Assembly: GCF_010548145.1 (NCBI RefSeq)
Contig: NZ_JAAGLN010000054.1
Location: 1 to 35,009 of the forward strand
From: Streptomyces sp. SID10853
Lineage (GTDB): Bacteria; Actinomycetota; Actinomycetes; Streptomycetales; Streptomycetaceae
Length of the DNA: 35,009 nt
Direction of reading: 5' to 3'
Shown: positions 30,869 to 35,009 of the stretch, one piece after another
Numbering within the stretch: the stretch's first letter is position 1
Layout of the letters: every line of letters begins with the position of its first letter
The notes under the pieces: model-generated
Seen by the model: only the letters and a program-made list of their open reading frames with translations
Told to the model about the DNA's origin: nothing
Database searches by the model: none
Program-made: the position numbers and the translations under genes

Positions 30869-31801
30869 TCAGGCGGCGGCAGCGGAGTGCCGGAAACCGG
30901 CGCGGGCCACCATGCTGTGCAGGGGCCGGCCCAGAGCCTCCTCGCACGCCCGGGATACGGAGGCGAGTGCGTCCAGGTCGATGCCGGTACGGACGCCCAT
31001 CGCCTCGAACAGGCTCACCAGGTCCTCGGTGCAGAGGTTCCCGGTGAGCCCGGCCCCGTAGCCGATCTTCGAGGGATGGCCGCCGACGCCGCCGAGCGCA
31101 CTGTCGAAGTGGCGGCACCCGGCCTCCAGGGCGGCGACCGCGTTGGCGAGCGCCGTTCCGCGGGTGTTGTGGAAGTGGGCCACGACCGCCAGTTCCGGGT
31201 GGGCCCGCAGCAGCCGGCGGAAGAGGGAGGAGACCGCCGCGGGAGTGGCGACGCCGGTGGTGTCGCCCAGCGTCACCGCGTCGGCGCCGAGGCCGGCGAA
31301 GCGTGCGACGTCCTCGGCGACGAGGCCCGGGTCGACCTGCCCCTCGAAGGGACAGCCGAAGGCCACGGACACCACGCCGATGAGCCTGATGCGGCCTCCC
31401 GCCAGAGCGACCATCTCTTCGACCCGCTCCCACTGCCGGGCCCGTGTGGTGCGCAGGTTCTTCCCGGTGTGGCTCTCACTGGCCGACACCAGCAGGCTCA
31501 GCTCCTCGGCTCCCGCACCGCGGTCGAGGTCGGCCAGGGCGCGCTCGACGGCCCGCGGGTTGGGGCAGGTCGCCTTGAACGCCACGCCGGGGCGGTGGGT
31601 GACCCCCGCCAGTACCTCACTCGCGTCGGCGAAGGCCGGCACCCACCGCGGATGGCTGTAGCTGGTCGCCTCGATACGGCGGAAGCCCGCGCCGGCGAAC
31701 GCTTCCAGGAGGGAGGTCTTGGTGTCGGTCGGAACGAATGTGGGTTCGTGCTGCAGCCCGTCCCGGGCGAAGCATTCGCAGATGGTGACCGCGTCGGTCA
31801 T
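30869..31801 (-). CDS. HMG-CoA lyase-like aldolase with Cys-to-His replacement
   Basis: A 310-residue DRE-TIM metallolyase-family protein. CECFARDGLQHE (Arg13, Asp14), GFRRIEATSYSHPRWVPAFADA (about 39-60), and the metal-binding HFHNTRGTALAN (His209, His211) match HMG-CoA lyase. The catalytic-loop Cys of GGCPYA, 33 residues after the first metal His in HMG-CoA lyases, is His242 here (GGHPSK). The loop to the conserved Asn (GN, Asn254) is 3 residues longer. It is therefore probably a C-C lyase for another 3-hydroxyacyl-CoA-like substrate rather than canonical HMG-CoA. ATG 31801 has GAGGAGG 6 bases upstream. First gene of the operon, directly behind a MarR-type palindrome. Confidence 0.9.
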   Translation of the reverse strand: MTDAVTICECFARDGLQHEPTFVPTDTKTSLLEAFAGAGFRRIEATSYSHPRWVPAFADASEVLAGVTHRPGVAFKATCPNPRAVERALADLDRGAGAEELSLLVSASESHTGKNLRTTRARQWERVEEMVALAGGRIRLIGVVSVAFGCPFEGQVDPGLVAEDVARFAGLGADAVTLGDTTGVATPAAVSSLFRRLLRAHPELAVVAHFHNTRGTALANAVAALEAGCRHFDSALGGVGGHPSKIGYGAGLTGNLCTEDLVSLFEAMGVRTGIDLDALASVSRACEEALGRPLHSMVARAGFRHSAAAA

Positions 31802-31842
31802 GGGCCGCCTCCTCAGGGTGACGCGACCAGAACTATCCGAAG

Positions 31843-31863
31843 GGTGTTGATAATGTCAACACC
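31843..31863 (-). promoter_or_regulatory. MarR-type operator before the catabolic operon
   Basis: GGTGTTGA-TAATG-TCAACACC: perfect 8-bp arms around a 5-bp AT-rich centre. It lies 42 bases before the lyase-like gene and ends at the last base of the marR stop codon. The second copy is at 32373-32393. Confidence 0.85.
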
Positions 31864-32357
31864 TATACGTCGTTCAGGCCCTCACGCTCCTGCTGCTCCA
31901 GGGACAGGGCGAGGTCCGCCAGCTTCTCCAGCGCGCGGTCCAGGACCCGCAGCTCCTCGCCGGAGAGGAGCGCCGCGAAGGCCGCGTCCCGCTCGTTGGC
32001 GGCCCCGATCAGGCCGCGGTACACCGCCACCCCGGCTTCCGTGAGGGCCAGTTGACGGCTGCGCCCCGCTCCCTCGGTGCGGTTCACCAGGCCCCGCTCC
32101 ACCAGCCCCCGGACGACCCGGCTCATCTGGGCCTTGTCCAGTCCGGCCCGCCGGGCGAGTCTGTTCAGTGTCAGTGTCGGGTCGGCCGCGATGAGTGCGA
32201 CGGTCCGCCACTCGCCGAGGCTGACGTCGAACTCGCGGCGGTATCGGAGCGCCGCGCTGCGCGACAGGGCCGACGACGTACGTGAAAGCCGGTAGGACAG
32301 CAGATCGGAGATCGGCACCAGGTCCCGACCATCCTCGCGATTAACCATGGGTGGCAT
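31863..32357 (-). CDS. MarR-family transcriptional regulator
   Basis: A 164-residue winged-helix regulator. Dimer helices flank the DNA-binding core (WRTVALIAADPTLTLNRLARRAGLDKAQMSRVVRGLVERGLVNRTEGAGRSRQLALTEAG). It starts at ATG 32357 (32348 is an alternative); no strong ribosome binding site is seen for either. MarR proteins are usually repressors released by an aromatic or CoA-linked ligand. It is flanked by two copies of one palindrome: one before the six-gene catabolic operon, one between itself and the divergent transporter. It therefore likely controls the whole 25.4-33.8 kb locus and itself, with a CoA thioester or the imported acid as inducer. Confidence 0.94.
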   Translation of the reverse strand: MPPMVNREDGRDLVPISDLLSYRLSRTSSALSRSAALRYRREFDVSLGEWRTVALIAADPTLTLNRLARRAGLDKAQMSRVVRGLVERGLVNRTEGAGRSRQLALTEAGVAVYRGLIGAANERDAAFAALLSGEELRVLDRALEKLADLALSLEQQEREGLNDV

Positions 32358-32372
32358 GCTATGCCCATCGAA

Positions 32373-32393
32373 GGTGTTGACTTTATCAACTTA
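32373..32393. promoter_or_regulatory. Second MarR-type operator, marR/MFS divergent region
   Basis: GGTGTTGA-CTTTA-TCAACTTA: the inner arms GTTGA/TCAAC are perfect, the left arm is identical to the 31843 site, and the outer right arm has diverged. It lies 16 bases before the marR ATG and 65 bases before the MFS GTG, so it can control both. Confidence 0.8.
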
Positions 32394-32457
32394 GGCGGCT
32401 GAGACTCGCCCTATCCGCCACTTCCGGCGACACACCTCAGCAAAGGAGCTGTACGTC

Positions 32458-33822
32458 GTGGCCGATCCCTCAACGTGCACAGAATCCCAGGACGCCGTGG
32501 ACACGGCCGGGGTCGACCGCACCGCGACCTACCGCACCATCGCCTGGCGCGTCATGCCCCTGCTGGTCATCTGCTACATCGTGAGCTTCATCGACCGGAC
32601 CAACATCGGGATCGCGCAGCAGGGTCTCGAACGTGACCTCGGTTTCGGCTCCGCGGTCTACGGCCTCGGTGTGACCCTCTTCTTCGTCGGTTTCATCATC
32701 TTCGAGGTACCGAGCAGCGCGCTGCTCGCCCGGTTCGGCGCCCGCAGGACGCTCGTCCGCATCATGGCGTCCTGGGGTGTCGTCACCGTCGGCACCTCAC
32801 TCGTCAACAGCGAGTTCACCTTCTACCTCGCCAGGTTCCTCCTCGGCGCGGCCGAAGCCGGCTTCTTCCCCGGGGCGCTCTACTTCCTCTCGCGCTGGTT
32901 CCCGTCCGCCCGGCGTACGCGTATGACCGCGCTGTTCTTCGCGGGTGTCCCCGTATCCGGAGTCCTGGGCTCCCTCATGTCCGGCAGCATCATGAAGGCG
33001 TTCGACGGCAGCGCCGGTCTCGCGGACTGGAAATGGCTGTTCATCACCGAAGGCATCCCGCCCATCCTGCTCGCGGGCGCCGTCCTCCTGTGGCTCGTCG
33101 ACGAGCCCGAGCAGGCACGCTGGCTGACACCGGCGCAGCGGGCGGCCGTACGGGACGATCTCAGGGCCGACCAGCGGAGCAAGGGGGAGGGGAAGGAGCG
33201 GCCGGCCGGCGCCGGGCACGCCGGGCTGTTCCTCGCGCTGCGCGACCCGAAGGTGTGGGTCATCGGCCTCTGCGCCTGCGGCGCCTACACCATCGCCAAC
33301 GCCGTGTCGTTCTGGACACCGCGGATCATCGCCGAGGCGGGCGTCGGCGACGTCCTCGACCTCGGACTCTTCTCCGCCCTGCCGCCCCTGCTCGGCATCG
33401 TGGTCATGCTGCTCGTCGGACGGCACTCCGACCGCACCCTGGAACGCCGCTGGCACGCGGCCCTCAGCTGGGCCGTCGCCGCTCTGGCCCTGGTGGCGCT
33501 CTCCGTGTCCGGAGGCGACGTCGTCCTGGTCGTCGTCCTTCTGGCGGTCCTCGCCGCCGCCCACTATTCCGGCCTCACCGTCTTCTACTCCATCCCCTCC
33601 ATCTACCTCGGCGAGCGGGCCGCGGCCACCGGAATCGCGCTGGTCACGTCGATGGGCTCGTTCGCCGCCGCCGCATCACCGTCCCTGCTCGGTTTCATCC
33701 AGCAGAGCACGGGCAGCCTGGCACTCGGGCTGCAGATCAGCGCCGGTGTCGTCCTGCTCGCCGTCGTGCTGCTGCTGGTCGGCGTCAAGCCGGGCGACCT
33801 GCGCGAACACCACCCGTCCTGA
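32458..33822 (+). CDS. MFS transporter of the anion:cation symporter (ACS) type
   Basis: A 454-residue permease with 12 hydrophobic segments. Features of the ACS family are the N-terminal CYIVSFIDRTNIGIAQQGLERDLGF, FFVGFIIFEVPSSALLARFGARRTL, and LGAAEAGFFPGALYFLSRWFP. Such carriers import organic anions (phthalate, tartrate, galactonate, hydroxyphenylacetate and similar acids) with protons. GTG 32458 has AAAGGAG about 9 bases upstream. It is divergent from marR and shares its operator, so it is the probable uptake system for the acid degraded by the operon at 25413-31801. Confidence 0.92.
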   Translation: MADPSTCTESQDAVDTAGVDRTATYRTIAWRVMPLLVICYIVSFIDRTNIGIAQQGLERDLGFGSAVYGLGVTLFFVGFIIFEVPSSALLARFGARRTLVRIMASWGVVTVGTSLVNSEFTFYLARFLLGAAEAGFFPGALYFLSRWFPSARRTRMTALFFAGVPVSGVLGSLMSGSIMKAFDGSAGLADWKWLFITEGIPPILLAGAVLLWLVDEPEQARWLTPAQRAAVRDDLRADQRSKGEGKERPAGAGHAGLFLALRDPKVWVIGLCACGAYTIANAVSFWTPRIIAEAGVGDVLDLGLFSALPPLLGIVVMLLVGRHSDRTLERRWHAALSWAVAALALVALSVSGGDVVLVVVLLAVLAAAHYSGLTVFYSIPSIYLGERAAATGIALVTSMGSFAAAASPSLLGFIQQSTGSLALGLQISAGVVLLAVVLLLVGVKPGDLREHHPS

Positions 33823-33834
33823 GCGGGATGAGGC

Positions 33835-33888
33835 GGCGGGGCGGATGTCCGGCCGGGCACAACGGGCCGGCCGCACACCCGCCCCGCC
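33835..33888 (+). terminator. Large hairpin after the ACS-type transporter
   Basis: GGCGGGGCGG (33835-33844) pairs with CCGCCCCGCC (33879-33888), with an inner CCGGCC/GGCCGG stem, followed by a TCTTT tract. It starts 13 bases after the stop codon. Confidence 0.75.
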
Positions 33889-33990
33889 ACCCTCTTTGGT
33901 CTGCCGTACCGCCTTGCGGCTAGTTTGTGGGCAGGACAGGTACGCAGGCCCGTGGTGGCAGAGTGCACGGGGGACAGGAGGTCGGGGAGA

Positions 33991-35009
33991 GTGTCGCTGC
34001 GCGGAGGTGATCCAGCCGAGATCGGCGGCTATCCGCTCGAGACGCGGCTCGGCTCGGGCGGCATGGGCACGGTCTTCCTGGCCCGCACGAGCTCGGGGCG
34101 GCCTGTCGCGATCAAACTCATCCACCAGCAGTTCGCCGGGGACGACGAGTTCCGTATCCGCTTCCGGCAGGAGGTGGCGGCCGCGAGGCGGGTGAGCGGG
34201 GCCTTCACCGCCGCCGTGGTCGACGCCGACCCGGAGGCCGAGCAGCCGTGGATGGCGACGACCTATATCGAGGGGGACACGCTCGCCCAGCGCATCGACA
34301 AGAAGGGCCCGGTCAACGGAGCGGAGCTGAGGCGGCTCGCCATCGGGCTCGCGGAGGCACTGCGCGACATCCACCGGGTGGGAGTCGTCCACCGTGATCT
34401 GAAGCCCTCGAACGTGGTGCTCTCGCCCGAGGGCCCGCGCGTCATCGACTTCGGCATTTCGCGCGCCGTCGACCAGCAGACGCTGACGATGACGGGACGG
34501 GTCATCGGGACGCCGCCCTTCATGTCGCCCGAGCAGTTGCAGGCGCCGCGTGGCGTGGGGCCGAGCTCCGACGTGTTCTCGCTCGGGACGCTGCTGGTGT
34601 ACGCGGCGACAGGCCACGGACCCTTCGACGCGGACAGCCCGTACATGACGGCGTACCAGGTGGTGCACGAGGAGCCGTCGCTGGGGCCGGTGCCGGTCAT
34701 CCTGCGCGCGGTCGTCGAGCCGTGCCTGGCGAAGGAGCCCGAGGCGCGCCCTTCGGCGGACGAACTCCTCGTACTGCTGCGGGACCTGCCCGCCGACCTC
34801 GGAGGGGCCGAAGGGGACGGCGCAGGAGCGGACGTGGCCGGCGCGGGCCGCACCCGCGACGTGAGCACCCAGCATCACCTGGAGACGACGCGGGGCGCCG
34901 CCGCGTCCACCGACCCGACCGTCGCCCCGGCGGCCGGACCCGGACCCGGAGCCGGGACAGGGAGCACCAGCACCGCCATCGGCCGTCGGCTGCGCCGCCG
35001 CTGGCGGCC
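33991..35009 (+). CDS. Ser/Thr protein kinase (Hanks type), 5' part
   Basis: At least 339 residues; the frame is open to the right window edge. The kinase domain spans about residues 11-270: glycine loop GSGGMGTVFLA, lysine in VAIKLIHQQF, catalytic HRDLKPSNVVL, DFGIS, activation segment TMTGRVIGTPPFMSPEQL, and SDVFSLGTLLVYAATGHGPF. After it comes a low-complexity Ala/Gly/Thr/Pro linker (GPGPGAGTGSTST). A basic stretch GRRLRRRWR at the edge probably precedes a membrane helix, giving the usual actinobacterial receptor kinase with an outside C-terminus. GTG 33991 has AGGAGG about 9 bases upstream. Independent of the catabolic locus, from which a large hairpin separates it. Confidence 0.94.
   Translation, partial: MSLRGGDPAEIGGYPLETRLGSGGMGTVFLARTSSGRPVAIKLIHQQFAGDDEFRIRFRQEVAAARRVSGAFTAAVVDADPEAEQPWMATTYIEGDTLAQRIDKKGPVNGAELRRLAIGLAEALRDIHRVGVVHRDLKPSNVVLSPEGPRVIDFGISRAVDQQTLTMTGRVIGTPPFMSPEQLQAPRGVGPSSDVFSLGTLLVYAATGHGPFDADSPYMTAYQVVHEEPSLGPVPVILRAVVEPCLAKEPEARPSADELLVLLRDLPADLGGAEGDGAGADVAGAGRTRDVSTQHHLETTRGAAASTDPTVAPAAGPGPGAGTGSTSTAIGRRLRRRWR

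Overview
The window is high-GC actinobacterial DNA, most likely from Streptomyces or a close relative. The evidence is GTG/TTG starts with purine-rich ribosome binding sites, many 1-4 bp start/stop overlaps, Tat-type secreted proteins, a ureF-ureG-ureD urease tail, and a single leucine TTA codon found by eye in 35 kb. No rRNA, tRNA, insertion sequence, phage gene or CRISPR array was seen. The region is a mosaic of small catabolic and transport operons, nearly all with an adjacent one-component regulator.

Layout. 1-1969: end of a urease maturation operon (ureF partial, ureG, ureD). 2117-4500: an MFS transporter facing a LysR regulator; the upstream regions of both carry the same two-part element with identical spacing. 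4600-8564 (minus): psuG (pseudouridine-5'-phosphate glycosidase), a PfkB kinase, an MFS transporter and a trpF homologue, which reads as a pseudouridine salvage operon with an unexpected phosphoribosylanthranilate isomerase at its end. 8794-10900 (minus): two coupled Gfo/Idh/MocA dehydrogenases. 11183-14939: a small surface protein, a Tat/lipoprotein TIM-barrel glycosidase candidate and a Tat-exported propeller glycosidase-like protein. The last of these and the dehydrogenase pair share a GntR-like operator. 15150-16981: an ArsR-family regulator with a perfect inverted repeat, and an MFS exporter carrying the TTA codon.

17132-22405: a LacI-controlled divergent locus. The minus arm encodes a glutamine-amidotransferase-like protein, a YdcZ/DUF606 transporter and a phosphotriesterase-family hydrolase. 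The plus arm encodes LacI and an M20 amidohydrolase. Three TTGCGCAA-type sites lie at its centre. 22413-25504: an orphan squalene/phytoene-synthase-family protein and an NAD(P)-binding epimerase-like protein divergent from a second LysR.

25413-33822: the largest unit, a six-gene CoA-dependent catabolic operon (HMG-CoA-lyase-like aldolase, crotonase, CaiB CoA-transferase, second crotonase, acyl-CoA ligase, nitronate monooxygenase-like flavoprotein). It is preceded by marR and a divergent ACS-type MFS transporter. Near-identical MarR-type palindromes flank marR. The lyase has His where HMG-CoA lyases have the catalytic Cys, and one crotonase lacks one of the two catalytic Glu residues, so the pathway is probably not textbook leucine/HMG-CoA degradation. 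This is the best candidate for undescribed metabolism in the window. A Ser/Thr protein kinase runs off the right edge.
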